Part shown: positions 24,305 through 34,081 of the stretch, one piece after another
How positions within the stretch are numbered: the stretch's first letter is position 1
Layout of the letters: each line of letters starts with the position of its first letter
Assembly (NCBI GenBank): GCA_009844085.1
Contig: VYCF01000043.1
Coordinates: 1 to 44,158, forward strand
Reading direction: 5' to 3'
DNA length: 44,158 nucleotides
DNA from: Gammaproteobacteria bacterium
GTDB taxonomy: Bacteria > Pseudomonadota > Gammaproteobacteria > Pseudomonadales > Pseudohongiellaceae
Position numbers and translations under genes: made by a program
The notes under the pieces: model-generated
Database searches by the model: none
What the model was told of the DNA's origin: nothing
The model's input: the letters and a program-made list of their open reading frames with translations, nothing else

Positions 24305-26617
24305 TTAAATTCTGAAGCGCAGGATCTCGGGCAGCCGGCAGGATCGGTCGTCGCATAGTTGCACCTGCAGGCGAAGATTCGTGCTGGCGGCGAATTCGTC
24401 CTGGCCGCTTTCGGCGGACTGCGCCGGCATAAGGTCGGCCCGCAATTCCACTTCGCCTTGCAGAATTCCGACGCTCTCACCGCCCGGCGTGGCGAGCCGC
24501 CCCTGGTCTCCTGAACATCGCATTTCGCCGAGACGCCAATTCGCCTCGCTGTCATCGACCGACAGGGACAAAGGCACGAAATCGCCGCCTGCCTGATCCG
24601 GCGCGGTGACATGCCAGCCGGGGGCGATCAGCAGGCGGATCAGGGCCTCTTGATCGCCGTTTTCGACCGATCTGCGCGCCAGCACTCGCGCGCGGCCTTC
24701 CCCTGCGGTCTGCATCGGTTCGACCTCGCCCGATTGCCAGGTCCAGATCACCCGCAGCAAGGATGGGTGTCCCACGGGATTGGCGTTTATCGCCGCGGCG
24801 AGTTCGCGTATACAGGCGGAAATGCGCTCGCCGCCGAACTCCGCGGCGTCCGATTCCTGCAGCAGGGCCGAGCGGCGATTGAGGCCGACCATGCATTCGA
24901 GCGCCGCGGCGACCGGCGAGATCTGGGCGCCGTCGCTGGCGTTGCGCGAGCGGATTAATTGCGGCCCGGGCGTGTCGTCGGGCGCGAGATAGAAACCGTT
25001 TTGCTCCGCGTCGAAGAATCGCGCGAGCGCCTGTTTCATCAGTCCCGAGGCCTGGAGCAGATATTCCTGCTTGCCGGTGACGTCTGAAAGTTGCAGTAGG
25101 GCCAGGGCCAGATTCGCATAGTCCTCGAGTTGCCCGTCGATGGAAGTCGAGCCATGCAGCCAGATGCGCCGCAGGCCGCCATCGGCATCGATATTGCTTC
25201 GGCAAAGATGATTCGCGGCCCGTTCCGCGGCGTCGAGCCAATCCGGGCGATCGAGCGCCCAGGCGGCCTGGCAGAGAGCGGAGATCATGGCGCCGGCCCA
25301 GCCTGCTATGACCTTGTCGTCGCGCAGGGGCGGTTCGCGTTTTGCGCGTATCGTACGCAATCGCAGCAGGATGTCGTCCAAAGCCGCGCCGGTTTCGCCC
25401 GCGGGGAACGACTCACGCAAATGCAGAATATTGGCGCCTTCGAAATTGCCCGCCGTGCTGACTCCGTAACGGCGGACCAGCAAATCGAGTTCCTGTTCAT
25501 CGAGCAATTCCTCTAGTTCTTCCATGCGCCAGACGAAGAACACGCCTTCGCTGCCTTCGCTGTCTGCATCGGTCGCCGAGCAGAATCCGCCTTCGGGCAA
25601 TTGCATTTCCCGCACGACGTAATCCAGCGTCTGTTCGACCACGCGCCGGAAGAAAGGACTGCCGTCGATTCGCCAGGCTTGCAGGTAGGCCGGCGCGAGC
25701 TGGGACTGGTTGTAGAGCATTTTCTCGAAATGCGGCACCAGCCATTGCGCGTCGACGCTATAGCGATGAAATCCCCCGCCCACGTGGTCGTAGATGCCGC
25801 CCATGGCCATATGCCGCAGGCTGCGTTCGGCGAAACGGTATGCGCGCCGGTCACCCGCGCGCCGCGCCTGGTCCAGCGCCAGCAACAGCAGGGGTTCCTG
25901 GGGGAATTTGGGGGCGCCGGCGAGGCCGCCGAGTTCTTCGTCCTCGCGCTGGTAGAGCGCCTGCAAGGTCTTTTCCGGCAATTCCTCCGCCAGCGGCAAC
26001 GGCGTCTTCCGTTCGGCGAGAATGAGCTGGATCGAACGATGCAGGCTGGCGGCGCTGCGTTCGATCTCGTCGTAGCGATCGGTGAAGACGCCATGGACCT
26101 GCTCCAGCAAGGCGATGAACTGGCCGGGCGGAAAATAGGTCGCGCCGAAGAAAGGCCGCCCGTCGGCCAGCAGGAAATTCGACATCGGCCAGCCGCCATG
26201 CCCGCTCAGGCATTGCACCCCGGTCATGTAGACCTCGTCGACGTCCGGATATTGTTCCCGGTCCATCTTCACGGAAATGAAATGCCGGTTCAGCACTTTC
26301 GCGACTTCGACGTTGTCGAAGCTTTCGACTTCCATGACATGGCACCAATGGCAGGTCGAATAGCCGATGGAAAGAAACACCGGCTTGTTTTCCGCTTTCG
26401 CGACTTCGAAAGGCAACTCGCCCCAGGCGTACCAGTTCACCGGGTTATGGGCGTGCTGCAACAGATAAGGCGAGTCTTCAAGGATCAGCCGGTTGATGAA
26501 GATCGCGCGGCCGGTCTCGTCGAGATGTTCGGTGCGCTTGTCGTAACGGCCTTCCTTCGCGGCCTCGGCGGCGCGCAGCCGCTGCTCAAGGTCGGAGTTC
26601 TGCTTGCTTTCCGTCAT
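24305..26617 (-). CDS. DUF255 thioredoxin-domain protein, YyaL/SPATA20 family
   Basis: A 770-residue protein. Near residues 35-170 it has a thioredoxin-like DUF255 domain: [18 protein letters not shown], then the CHWC redox motif in [10 protein letters not shown], and [11 protein letters not shown]. The rest is an (alpha/alpha)6-barrel related to N-acylglucosamine 2-epimerases, with [17 protein letters not shown] and HFEKMLYNQ. Bacterial members are widespread with no settled function. ATG 26617 was chosen because the DUF255 N-terminus follows it; upstream in-frame codons overlap the divergent gene. It is convergent with cobB. Confidence 0.9.
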   Translation of the reverse strand: MTESKQNSDLEQRLRAAEAAKEGRYDKRTEHLDETGRAIFINRLILEDSPYLLQHAHNPVNWYAWGELPFEVAKAENKPVFLSIGYSTCHWCHVMEVESFDNVEVAKVLNRHFISVKMDREQYPDVDEVYMTGVQCLSGHGGWPMSNFLLADGRPFFGATYFPPGQFIALLEQVHGVFTDRYDEIERSAASLHRSIQLILAERKTPLPLAEELPEKTLQALYQREDEELGGLAGAPKFPQEPLLLLALDQARRAGDRRAYRFAERSLRHMAMGGIYDHVGGGFHRYSVDAQWLVPHFEKMLYNQSQLAPAYLQAWRIDGSPFFRRVVEQTLDYVVREMQLPEGGFCSATDADSEGSEGVFFVWRMEELEELLDEQELDLLVRRYGVSTAGNFEGANILHLRESFPAGETGAALDDILLRLRTIRAKREPPLRDDKVIAGWAGAMISALCQAAWALDRPDWLDAAERAANHLCRSNIDADGGLRRIWLHGSTSIDGQLEDYANLALALLQLSDVTGKQEYLLQASGLMKQALARFFDAEQNGFYLAPDDTPGPQLIRSRNASDGAQISPVAAALECMVGLNRRSALLQESDAAEFGGERISACIRELAAAINANPVGHPSLLRVIWTWQSGEVEPMQTAGEGRARVLARRSVENGDQEALIRLLIAPGWHVTAPDQAGGDFVPLSLSVDDSEANWRLGEMRCSGDQGRLATPGGESVGILQGEVELRADLMPAQSAESGQDEFAASTNLRLQVQLCDDRSCRLPEILRFRI

Positions 26618-26711
26618 TGCGGCGCCAGTGTAGCACCCTTTCCGGGCGCCATTGCGGCATGAGCCGCATTGTTGTAGCTTGCCGGACAGGAAAAGGAACC
26701 GGGGAATCGTC

Positions 26712-28490
26712 ATGCCGCCGCAGAATTCCGCTTCGAGAAGAGAATTCCTGAAAGGCTCGGCCGCGCTGGCCGGCGCATCGATACTCGCCGGTTGCGAGAG
26801 CGCGGCGCCGCCGGGTCCGGTGACGGCGACCTACAGCCAATTCCCAACGCTGCATCCCGAACACAACGAGCGCACCCGCGGCTGGCTGCGCTTTCTGTGG
26901 CAAAAGGCGACTACGCCCGACGACTGGAGCTATGGCGGCGAAGAGCCGCATCCCTGGTGGGACCAGTACACCACGCCGCCGATGCTGAGTTATCCGCGCT
27001 TCGACCTGTCGAGTTCCAGCTATGCGATGCTGCTGATGGCCGACCAGACCCCGGCCTGGCGCGAGGTATACACGCGGATCATGGACGAACTGGCGACCCG
27101 GCACACCACCTTCTGGGCGGCCATCGACTGGAATACCTTTATCGGCCCGAGCCCCGACCGGCAAAACTACCCGGATTTCTGGCTGCAGCAGTGGCCCGAA
27201 CGCGTGCACGGCAACTACGACGCGCCGGGCTGGACCGCCAACGGCGTCGAGCCCTGGGGGCTCGAACCGGATCCCATCGGCGCCACCGGCAACCTGTTTT
27301 TCCGCGGCTGGCTGAATCTCGTGCTGAGCATCTACAAGTACGTTTCGGGCGACGACAAGTGGGAGCGGCCCTGGCTGGTCGCGGGCTACGAAAACGAACA
27401 CTTCGAATGGACCCAGCCGCGCATCGTCGATTACCTGCGCCAGCAATACACCGACCAGCCGGAAGGCCCGCATTGCGAGAACACCAAGATCTGGCCGTAC
27501 TGCAATTCCGCCGCCGGCCTCGGTATCTATCTTTCCGACCGGCTCGGCGGGCGCCCCGCCCACGGCGTGTTCGAGAACTGGGTCGAGTACTGTCGCGACA
27601 ACTACATGGGCATCAACGAGCGCAACGAGATCGAATGGATGACGACGTATTACGATCCGCTCGAAAACTTCAAGGTCAACGCGCCCTCAGCGGCCGGCGC
27701 AGGCGCAGGCGTCGCCTTTCACCTGCTGCCGCAGTCGCGCGAACTGGCGACACAAATTTACGAAGCCATGGTCGAGACTCTCGGCTGGCGCGACCCGCGC
27801 CGCGAGATTCAGTCAAACAGTTACGGTCTGACCATCGCCAGGGCGCTCGGCGACAACACCGTGGTCGAACGACTCACCGCGGCCGCGGAGCGGGGATTCG
27901 AGCCTCGCTGGTTCGGCGAAGAGATGGACCGCTTCGGCTGGTGGTTCAATCTCGGCGAGGACTGGCCCCGAGGCCAGCGAAGCGCCGAGATGATGGTCAA
28001 CGAAATCGGCGAAGGCGACTGGATCACCGCCTTCCAGGCGAACCATCTCGACAAGTACGACGCGCCCACGGTGGAAGGCGTGGATTTCCCGAACCTGGGC
28101 GTCTCCCAGGCCTGGAACGACAGGGACAGCGGCGTGCTCTTCGTCTCCACCTATGCCGCCGATCCTTCGCGACGCGGCGAGGCGACAAGCTTCCGCATCA
28201 CCAACCTGCCCGATGCATCCCAGGCCATAGTGCTGCAGGACGGCGCCTCGCTGGAAGTCGAAGCGGCCGACGCCAACAGCATCGTCGTGCGTAGCGATAT
28301 CGGCAATCACCGCTTGCAGGTCTACACCGGCTGGTTCGGCCAGGAAGTCGCGGCCCGGCCCGAAGCGGCGCCCGCGGCGGCGGCCGGCGTCAGCGTCGCG
28401 CGCAGAACCGCCGAAGAAAACGCCAGGACCGCCGAGGCGGTAATGCTGAGTGGCTCTGCTAGTTGCCCATGCTGTGCCGGCGCTGCTTGA
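26712..28490 (+). CDS. Tat-exported linalool dehydratase/isomerase-like protein
   Basis: A 592-residue protein. SRREFLKG plus a hydrophobic stretch ending ILAGCES is a Tat signal with a lipobox. The body resembles the linalool dehydratase/isomerase (Ldi) family: [30 protein letters not shown] and [26 protein letters not shown]. Cys255 and Cys264 have the same spacing as catalytic Cys171 and Cys180 of Castellaniella LinD. At the position of LinD His129 this protein has Trp (RGWLNL for KGHLNL, from memory), so chemistry may differ. The C-terminal end CPCCAGAA is a cysteine-rich tail. Substrate unknown; a role in terpene or alcohol conversion is only suggested by homology. Confidence 0.75.
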   Translation: MPPQNSASRREFLKGSAALAGASILAGCESAAPPGPVTATYSQFPTLHPEHNERTRGWLRFLWQKATTPDDWSYGGEEPHPWWDQYTTPPMLSYPRFDLSSSSYAMLLMADQTPAWREVYTRIMDELATRHTTFWAAIDWNTFIGPSPDRQNYPDFWLQQWPERVHGNYDAPGWTANGVEPWGLEPDPIGATGNLFFRGWLNLVLSIYKYVSGDDKWERPWLVAGYENEHFEWTQPRIVDYLRQQYTDQPEGPHCENTKIWPYCNSAAGLGIYLSDRLGGRPAHGVFENWVEYCRDNYMGINERNEIEWMTTYYDPLENFKVNAPSAAGAGAGVAFHLLPQSRELATQIYEAMVETLGWRDPRREIQSNSYGLTIARALGDNTVVERLTAAAERGFEPRWFGEEMDRFGWWFNLGEDWPRGQRSAEMMVNEIGEGDWITAFQANHLDKYDAPTVEGVDFPNLGVSQAWNDRDSGVLFVSTYAADPSRRGEATSFRITNLPDASQAIVLQDGASLEVEAADANSIVVRSDIGNHRLQVYTGWFGQEVAARPEAAPAAAAGVSVARRTAEENARTAEAVMLSGSASCPCCAGAA

Positions 28491-28565
28491 ACACTACCCC
28501 CGTGCCGCGGTTCATGGCAGAATCGCGGCTCCAAATTTTCCAAGCCATCGATTGAGGATTTACAG

Positions 28566-29378
28566 ATGCTGAAACGTCTTTTCTGGTTATTGCTTCCCGC
28601 GTGCCTGCTCGGTTTTACCTTGACCGCAAAGGCGCAATTTGCGCTGGAAGAGTTGATGGTCGGCGACCACCGCAGCGAGGCGAACGTCGCTCGCAACGAA
28701 TTTCGCAATCCCGTCGAGACTCTTGAGTTCTTCGGCCTGCGCCCGGACATGACCGTCATCGAGATTCACCCTTCGGGCGGCTGGTATACCGAAATCATCG
28801 CGCCCTACCTGCGCGACGAAGGCAGATTCTACGCCGCCCATTTCTCGCCGAATTCCACCGCCGGCTTCCAGGTGCGGAATCTGGGCGCCTTCGAGGACAA
28901 GATGGTCGCGAATCCGGAACTGTACAGCCATGTAACGATTCGCCATCTGCTCCCTCCCAATGAAACCGCGATAGCCCCGCCGGAAAGCGCCGACCTGGCA
29001 ATGACTTTCCGCAATGTCCACAACTGGATCATGGCCGGACTGGAACACGAGTTCTTCGAAGCGTTCTACGCGGCGCTGAAGCCGGGCGGCATCCTGGGCG
29101 TCGTGGAACATCGCGCTCTGCCCGACGCCGGCATGGACGTCATGGAAACTTCAGGCTACGTCACCGAAGCCTACGTCAAGGAAATCGCCGCGGCGGCCGG
29201 ATTCGAATTCGTCGAATCTTCCGAGATCAACGCCAATCCGAAGGATCCGACGGTTCATCCCGAAGGCGTGTGGACGCTTCCGCCTTCGTACCGGCTGGGC
29301 GACGTGGACCGGGAAAAGTACACGGCGATCGGCGAAAGCGACCGCATGACGCTGAAGTTCGTCAAGCCGGCCGACTGA
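28566..29378 (+). CDS. Exported class I SAM-methyltransferase-like protein
   Basis: A 270-residue protein with a clear signal peptide (residues 1 to about 23, ending AKAQ). The mature part has a methyltransferase fold: VIEIHPSGGWYTEIIAPYL as motif I, FRNVHNWIMAGL, and ALKPGGILGVVEHR as motif III/IV. It matches the predicted methyltransferases of the COG4798 type, many of which carry signal peptides. S-adenosylmethionine is not expected in the periplasm, so the real role is unclear. It lies 28 bases upstream of the isomerase gene and is probably co-transcribed. Confidence 0.85.
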   Translation: MLKRLFWLLLPACLLGFTLTAKAQFALEELMVGDHRSEANVARNEFRNPVETLEFFGLRPDMTVIEIHPSGGWYTEIIAPYLRDEGRFYAAHFSPNSTAGFQVRNLGAFEDKMVANPELYSHVTIRHLLPPNETAIAPPESADLAMTFRNVHNWIMAGLEHEFFEAFYAALKPGGILGVVEHRALPDAGMDVMETSGYVTEAYVKEIAAAAGFEFVESSEINANPKDPTVHPEGVWTLPPSYRLGDVDREKYTAIGESDRMTLKFVKPAD

Positions 29379-29406
29379 TCCAGTCCGTTTTCAGCCGGAG
29401 CACAAG

Positions 29407-30012
29407 ATGAAACTGGAATACCATTTCGACTTTGCCAGTCCCAATTGCTATTACTCGCACAAGGTCATACCGGAAATCGAAGAACGCACGGGCGAGACTT
29501 TCGACTATTTCCCGATTCTCCTGGGCGGTGTTTTCAAGGTCACGAACAACCGCTCGCCGATGGAGCAGTTCGCCGGCGTCCGCAACAAGTCGGAATACAA
29601 CGCCATCGAGACTGAACGGTTCGTCCGCAAGCACGGCATTACCGATTTCCGGATGAATCCGCATTTCCCGGTGAATACGCTGCATCTGATGCGTGGCGCC
29701 GTTTTCGCGAAGGGACAGGACTACTTCGAGCGTTATGTGGAAGCGATGTTTTCCTGCATGTGGGAACAGGGACTGAACCTGTCGGACCCGGAGGTGATCG
29801 CCGGGGCTTTGAGCGATGCGGGACTGCCTGCGCAGGACATCGTCGCGGGTTCCCAGGACCCGGAAGTCAAGTTGGTGCTGATCGAGAATTCTAACGCTTC
29901 TGTCGAACGGGGATGTTTTGGGGCGCCGACGTTCTTTGTAAACGACGAGATGTTCTTCGGGAAAGATCGATTGCGGGAAGTAGAAGACGAAATTCTCGCG
30001 GCGAAGGGTTAG
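29407..30012 (+). CDS. DsbA-family 2-hydroxychromene-2-carboxylate isomerase-like
   Basis: A 201-residue protein of the thioredoxin-fold kappa-GST / HCCA isomerase group. EYHFDFASPNCYYSHKV is the N-terminal signature with the glutathione-contacting residues, followed by LGGVFKVTNN, and the C-terminal GCFGAPTFFVNDEMFFGKDRL is highly typical. Relatives isomerise 2-hydroxychromene-2-carboxylate in naphthalene breakdown, but many act on other substrates. No aromatic degradation genes are nearby, so only the family is certain. Its stop overlaps the convergent phosphatase gene. Confidence 0.9.
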   Translation: MKLEYHFDFASPNCYYSHKVIPEIEERTGETFDYFPILLGGVFKVTNNRSPMEQFAGVRNKSEYNAIETERFVRKHGITDFRMNPHFPVNTLHLMRGAVFAKGQDYFERYVEAMFSCMWEQGLNLSDPEVIAGALSDAGLPAQDIVAGSQDPEVKLVLIENSNASVERGCFGAPTFFVNDEMFFGKDRLREVEDEILAAKG

Positions 30013-30803
30013 GCCTCGCTCAGTACCCTCTTGAGGGGCTCGAACAGGGCGGGCGTGGTTATGAGGATGTCCTCGTTGTGGAATTCGGGGTGCGCATCTT
30101 TCGGCAGTTCGGAGAAATGTCCGTAGGTCGCGCCGGCTTCTCTCGCGATCAGGCCGGCTGCCGCGAAGTCCCACAGGCTGAGGGTTTCGTAGTAACCGTC
30201 GAGGCGACCGCAGGCCAGCCAGCAGATGTCGAGGGCTGCCGAGCCCAGGCGGCGGATGTCGGCGCAGTTGTGCAATACGGCGTCGAGGCGCCGGATCAAT
30301 GGCTTGAGACCAGTCTTCTGGTATGGGAAACCCGTGGCAATCAGGGCTCGTGAGAGTTCGTGTTCGTTGCTGACGCCGATGGTTTTTCCGTTCAGGTTTG
30401 CGCCGTGGCCGCGAAGTGCGCTGAACATTTCGTCGGTGAAAGGGTTGTAGACCGCGCCGAGTTCGATGTGGCCGTCTTTTGCCCAGGCTATGGAGACAGC
30501 CGATTGGCGATGACCGTGGGCGAAGTTCACGGTGCCGTCGATCGGGTCGACGATCCAGACCGGTTGCGGCTGCAGATGCACGTTGGCCAGATCGGGTGAG
30601 GATTCTTCTGAAAGTATCAAGTGTTCGGGGAGCTCGCGGCCGATGCGTTCGCAGATCAGGCGGTCCGCTTTCAGGTCGGCCTGGGTGACGAGTTCCCTGC
30701 CCTGCTTGAACTCCCGGCCCGAACCTGCCTGATGTTGTTCTTCGACGATAAGGCGACCGGCTTCACAGGCAAGTTCGCAGGCGAAGTCCAGCAACTTTTC
30801 CAT
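30009..30803 (-). CDS. Inositol monophosphatase family protein
   Basis: A 264-residue metal-dependent phosphatase. SEESSPD and VDPIDGTVNFAHG supply the Mg-binding Glu/Asp residues, and SLWDFAAAGLIAREAGA is the second signature block. SuhB, CysQ and IMPase share this fold; the sequence WIVDPIDGTVNFAHGHRQSAVS fits inositol monophosphatase or SuhB type best. ATG 30803 was chosen because CGGAG lies 8 bases upstream; an in-frame ATG at 30824 has no such site. It is convergent with the isomerase gene. Confidence 0.9.
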   Translation of the reverse strand: MEKLLDFACELACEAGRLIVEEQHQAGSGREFKQGRELVTQADLKADRLICERIGRELPEHLILSEESSPDLANVHLQPQPVWIVDPIDGTVNFAHGHRQSAVSIAWAKDGHIELGAVYNPFTDEMFSALRGHGANLNGKTIGVSNEHELSRALIATGFPYQKTGLKPLIRRLDAVLHNCADIRRLGSAALDICWLACGRLDGYYETLSLWDFAAAGLIAREAGATYGHFSELPKDAHPEFHNEDILITTPALFEPLKRVLSEA

Positions 30804-30990
30804 CGTTTGTCTCCGGAAGACCATTCAGGGATTTCGAGCAGCCTTTGATCGAGTCGCGGTTCGGGCGGCGGACTCGGCTTGGTTCTTCCCTGCGCTTGCG
30901 CTAATTTTGGGGCCGGCAATTATAACCGCGTCGCGGGAGCTTGCCAGAGTAGTCAAAAACAGTGTGCTGCATGAATTGGAACAGGGCAAG

Positions 30991-32310
30991 ATGCTGATCC
31001 ACGGCTGGGGGCGCTATCCCAGGGTCGAGGCGCGGCAGCACGAACCCGCCGATGTGGACGATTTGCGCGCCGTACTCGAAAGCGGCTCGCCGGGCGCTTG
31101 CATCGCGCGCGGCAGCGGGCTGAGTTATGGCGACAGCGCGCTGGCCGGAGACGTCATCAGCGGTCTCGGTCTGCGTCAAGTTTGCGAACTCGACTCCGCC
31201 ACCGGGATCTTGCGGTGCGCCGCCGGTCTGAGCTTGCGCGAAATCCTGCGGGAAATCGTGCCCAGTGGCTGGTTCCTGCCGGTTTTGCCGGGCGCCGCCA
31301 TGGTCAGTATCGGCGGGGCGGTCGCGGCGGACATCCATGGCAAGAACCATCATCGAGACGGCAGTTTCTGTGAGCATGTACGCGAATTGTCCCTGATGCT
31401 GGCCGATGGCGAAATCGTGCGCTGCAGCCCGTCCCACAACCCTGAACTGTACCGGGCCACCTGCGGCGGCATGGGCCTGACCGGGATCATTCTCGAAGCC
31501 GAACTGCAACTCGTCCCGATCACGAGTTCCATGATGATCGCCCGCTCGCAGCCCGCCGCCGGACTCGACGAGTGCTTCGAGTTGCTCGAAGCGCATGATC
31601 AGGCGCGTTACTCGGTTGCCTGGCTCGACTGCCTCGCGCGAGGGCCGCGCATGGGGCGCGGCATTATCCATCTCGCCGAACACGAGGTCGGCGGCGAATT
31701 GCGCAATCGCGGCCGCCTGGGTCTGCGGATTCCGTTCACGGCGCCGGGAAAGTTGCTCAATCGCCACAGCCTGTCGCTGTTCAATACGGCATATTTCCGC
31801 TGGCAGAACTTTCGCGCCGGCAGAAACCGCCTGGATCACGAAGCGTATTTTTTCCCGCTCGACCGCATCCGCGACTGGAACCGCCTGTACGGGCCCGCGG
31901 GCTTTCTGCAATACCAGTTCGTGTTGCCCACAGAGGCTGGCCGCGACGGCATCGCAACCGTGCTGCAGCGGGTAAGCGACGCCGGCAAGGGCTCCTTTCT
32001 CTCAGTATTGAAGAAGATGGGGCCTGCCAACGGCAACCTGCTCTCCTTCCCCGCCGGCGGTTACACTCTGGCGCTGGACTTCGTGCGCGAAGCATCGCTG
32101 TTCCCCTTGCTCGAACAACTCGACGCCATCGTGCTCGACCATGGCGGGCGCATCTATCTGGCGAAGGACGCGCGCATGAGCGAGACTGTGTTCAAGGCCG
32201 GTTATCCGGACTGGGAGCGATTTCTCGCGATCAAGCAACGGGTAGACCCGGGCATGCGTTTCCGCTCGGCGCAATCCGACCGCATCGGCCTGACGGGACC
32301 GGGAACATGA
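30991..32310 (+). CDS. DprE1-like FAD-dependent oxidoreductase
   Basis: A 439-residue FAD protein related to decaprenylphosphoryl-ribose oxidase DprE1. ARGSGLSYGDSALAG and GAAMVSIGGAVAADIHGKNHH bind FAD. FLSVLKKMGPANGNLLSFPAGGYTLALDF aligns with the active-site region; the Cys387 of mycobacterial DprE1 is Ala here, while the Lys of IYLAKDARM (DprE1 Lys418) is conserved. It overlaps the SDR gene by ATGA, matching the DprE1-DprE2 pair that converts prenyl-phospho-ribose to arabinose. Such a pair in this organism could make an arabinose donor for surface glycans. An in-frame TTG at 30907 is a less likely start. Confidence 0.85.
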   Translation: MLIHGWGRYPRVEARQHEPADVDDLRAVLESGSPGACIARGSGLSYGDSALAGDVISGLGLRQVCELDSATGILRCAAGLSLREILREIVPSGWFLPVLPGAAMVSIGGAVAADIHGKNHHRDGSFCEHVRELSLMLADGEIVRCSPSHNPELYRATCGGMGLTGIILEAELQLVPITSSMMIARSQPAAGLDECFELLEAHDQARYSVAWLDCLARGPRMGRGIIHLAEHEVGGELRNRGRLGLRIPFTAPGKLLNRHSLSLFNTAYFRWQNFRAGRNRLDHEAYFFPLDRIRDWNRLYGPAGFLQYQFVLPTEAGRDGIATVLQRVSDAGKGSFLSVLKKMGPANGNLLSFPAGGYTLALDFVREASLFPLLEQLDAIVLDHGGRIYLAKDARMSETVFKAGYPDWERFLAIKQRVDPGMRFRSAQSDRIGLTGPGT

Positions 32311-33041
32311 ACATTCTCATTTTCGGAGCGATATCCGCGATCGCGCAGGCGGTGGCCGTGCGATACGCCGCCGCGGAAAATCGCTTCTACCTTGTCGCCC
32401 GCAATGGGGAAAAGCTGGCGGCGCTGCAACGGCGGCTGATCGATTCCGGCGCCGGCGAGGTTGAAACTGCGCAAGCCGACCTGGCCACGCTCGAAGATCA
32501 TCCGGCATTGATCGAAGCCGCGTTTGAGTGGCTGCAATCCGTCGATCTCGTCCTGATCGCTCACGGCGCCCTGCCCGACCAGGCGCGTTGCGAGCAGGAC
32601 GCGAAAGCCATGCTTGAGGCGCTCAACGTGAACGGGCTGAGCGCCTTGTCGCTGCTGACCGAACTGGCGCCGCGGATGCGCGAACAGGCGCACGGCACGC
32701 TCGCGGTGATCACCTCGGTCGCCGGCGACCGCGGCCGGCCGTCGAACTACGTCTACGGCTCGGCCAAGGCCTTGGTTTCGGCGTTTCTGCAAGGATTGCG
32801 CGGAAAGCTCCATGGCGCCGGCGTACACGTCATCGACATCCGCCCGGGCCTCGTGGACTCCCCCATGACGGCGCATCTGCAAAAAAGTCCGTTATTCTCT
32901 TCGCCCGAGCGAGTGGCCGGCGGCATCGTCCGCGCCGTGGCCCGCAAGAAACACACGGTCTACGTGCCGGGCTATTGGTATTTCATCATGGAAATCGTGC
33001 GATTCCTGCCCGATGCAATCTTCAAACGGCTGAATTTCTGA
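32307..33041 (+). CDS. SDR-family reductase, DprE2-like
   Basis: A 244-residue short-chain dehydrogenase. The N-terminus ILIFGAISAIAQAVA is the nucleotide-binding strand with an unusual GAxSAI glycine pattern, also found in DprE2. Active site: Ser in ITSVAG, then Tyr and Lys in YVYGSAKALV. DIRPGLVDSPMTAHLQKSP is typical. In the DprE1-DprE2 system this enzyme reduces the 2-keto intermediate. It overlaps the DprE1-like gene by 4 bases and is followed 5 bases later by a GNAT gene. Confidence 0.88.
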   Translation: MNILIFGAISAIAQAVAVRYAAAENRFYLVARNGEKLAALQRRLIDSGAGEVETAQADLATLEDHPALIEAAFEWLQSVDLVLIAHGALPDQARCEQDAKAMLEALNVNGLSALSLLTELAPRMREQAHGTLAVITSVAGDRGRPSNYVYGSAKALVSAFLQGLRGKLHGAGVHVIDIRPGLVDSPMTAHLQKSPLFSSPERVAGGIVRAVARKKHTVYVPGYWYFIMEIVRFLPDAIFKRLNF

Positions 33042-33046
33042 ACGGC

Positions 33047-33541
33047 ATGAATATCCGCGAAGCGAGCGAACGGGATTTCGAACGGATCTGGCCGATCTTC
33101 CGGGTCATCGTGGCCGCCGGCGACACCTACGGATTTGATCCCGACACGACCGAAGAGGAAGCGCGGCGGCTGTGGATGGAATTGCCGCGCAAGACCTTCG
33201 TTGCCGAGCGCAGCGGCAAGGTGCTCGGCACCTACTATCTGAAATCCAACTTCGACGGACCCGGCGCGCACGTCTGCAATTGCGGCTACATGGTAGACCC
33301 GGCCGCCCGCGGCCAGGGACTCGCCACCGCAATGTGCCGGCACTCGGAGCAAGTCGCGCTCGAACTCGGCTACAAGGCCATGCAATTCAATTTCGTCGCC
33401 GCCAGCAACGAAGGCGCCGTGCGCTTGTGGGCGAGCCTGGGATTCGACGAAGCCGGCCGCCTGCCCAGAGCGTTCTGCCATCCCAAGCTCGGCTACGTCG
33501 ATGCCTTGGTCATGTACAAGTGGCTGGCGCCCGACGAATAA
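33047..33541 (+). CDS. GNAT-family N-acetyltransferase
   Basis: A 164-residue acetyltransferase. The acetyl-CoA loop is VDPAARGQGLATAM, and NFVAASNEGAVRLWASLGFDEAGRLPRAF is the C-terminal GNAT signature. ATG 33047, 5 bases after the SDR stop, starts the domain at MNIREASERDFERIW. Small GNATs of this type acylate amino groups of amino acids, peptides or antibiotics; the substrate cannot be told. It is the third gene of the DprE1-like operon by spacing. Confidence 0.88.
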   Translation: MNIREASERDFERIWPIFRVIVAAGDTYGFDPDTTEEEARRLWMELPRKTFVAERSGKVLGTYYLKSNFDGPGAHVCNCGYMVDPAARGQGLATAMCRHSEQVALELGYKAMQFNFVAASNEGAVRLWASLGFDEAGRLPRAFCHPKLGYVDALVMYKWLAPDE

Positions 33542-33618
33542 CGGGAGAGCCCCATTCTGTACGTTTGCCGTGGGGTGGTCTAACATCGGGCCTGTTTTTT
33601 GGCCTGGAGGAAATGAAG

Positions 33619-34053
33619 ATGCCGGCTCGCAGCATTGCGCGGATTCTGTTGGCGGCCCTGCTCGCCGTTCCGTTATCGGTCTGGGCGCAGGCCGAGAACT
33701 ATCGCGCCCGGCTGTCGCCCATGCCTACGACGCCGCAGACGGTGGACAGCATAACGGGCGAAGGCGAAGTCTTTCTGACGCTGGAAGGCAATACGCTGAC
33801 GATAAACGGCACTTTCGAGGGCATGAGTACGGTCGCCACGGTGGCGCATCTGCATAACGGGCCGCCGGCCCAACCCGGCCCGGCGGTGCATCAGCTCGTG
33901 GTGAGCGCGGCGACCGGCGGCGAGATCAGCGGCGAGGTCGAGTTGACCGACGAGCAGGTCGAAGCCTTGCGCGCCAATTCGCTCTACGTGCAAATCCATA
34001 GCGAAGGCAACCCTCCCGGCGAATTGCGTGGATGGATATTCCCGCGCGCCTGA
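33619..34053 (+). CDS. Exported CHRD-domain protein
   Basis: A 144-residue protein with a signal peptide ending VWAQ. The rest is one CHRD domain: ENYRARLSPMPTTP, TLTINGTFEGM, VAHLHNGP and the closing VQIHSEGNPPGELRGWIFP. CHRD domains occur in secreted proteins of unknown biochemical role. The start at 33619 is favoured by GGAGG 8 bases upstream; the ATG at 33613 has only 2 bases of spacing. It lies 28 bases before the PQQ dehydrogenase gene. Confidence 0.88.
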   Translation: MPARSIARILLAALLAVPLSVWAQAENYRARLSPMPTTPQTVDSITGEGEVFLTLEGNTLTINGTFEGMSTVATVAHLHNGPPAQPGPAVHQLVVSAATGGEISGEVELTDEQVEALRANSLYVQIHSEGNPPGELRGWIFPRA

Positions 34054-34081
34054 GGCCCGCCATTCCATAGAGGACCGGACC

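Noticed and set aside
25601..26662. 353-codon plus-strand frame opposite the DUF255 gene
   Set aside because: Antisense shadow of a conserved protein; composition is typical of GC-rich reverse frames.
26792..28294. 500-codon frame overlapping the linalool dehydratase-like gene
   Set aside because: It is a +2 shadow, very Arg-rich and without domains; the main frame has a Tat signal and family motifs.
33172..33618. Upstream extension of the CHRD frame
   Set aside because: It overlaps the GNAT gene in another frame; the signal peptide and GGAGG ribosome site support the start at 33619.
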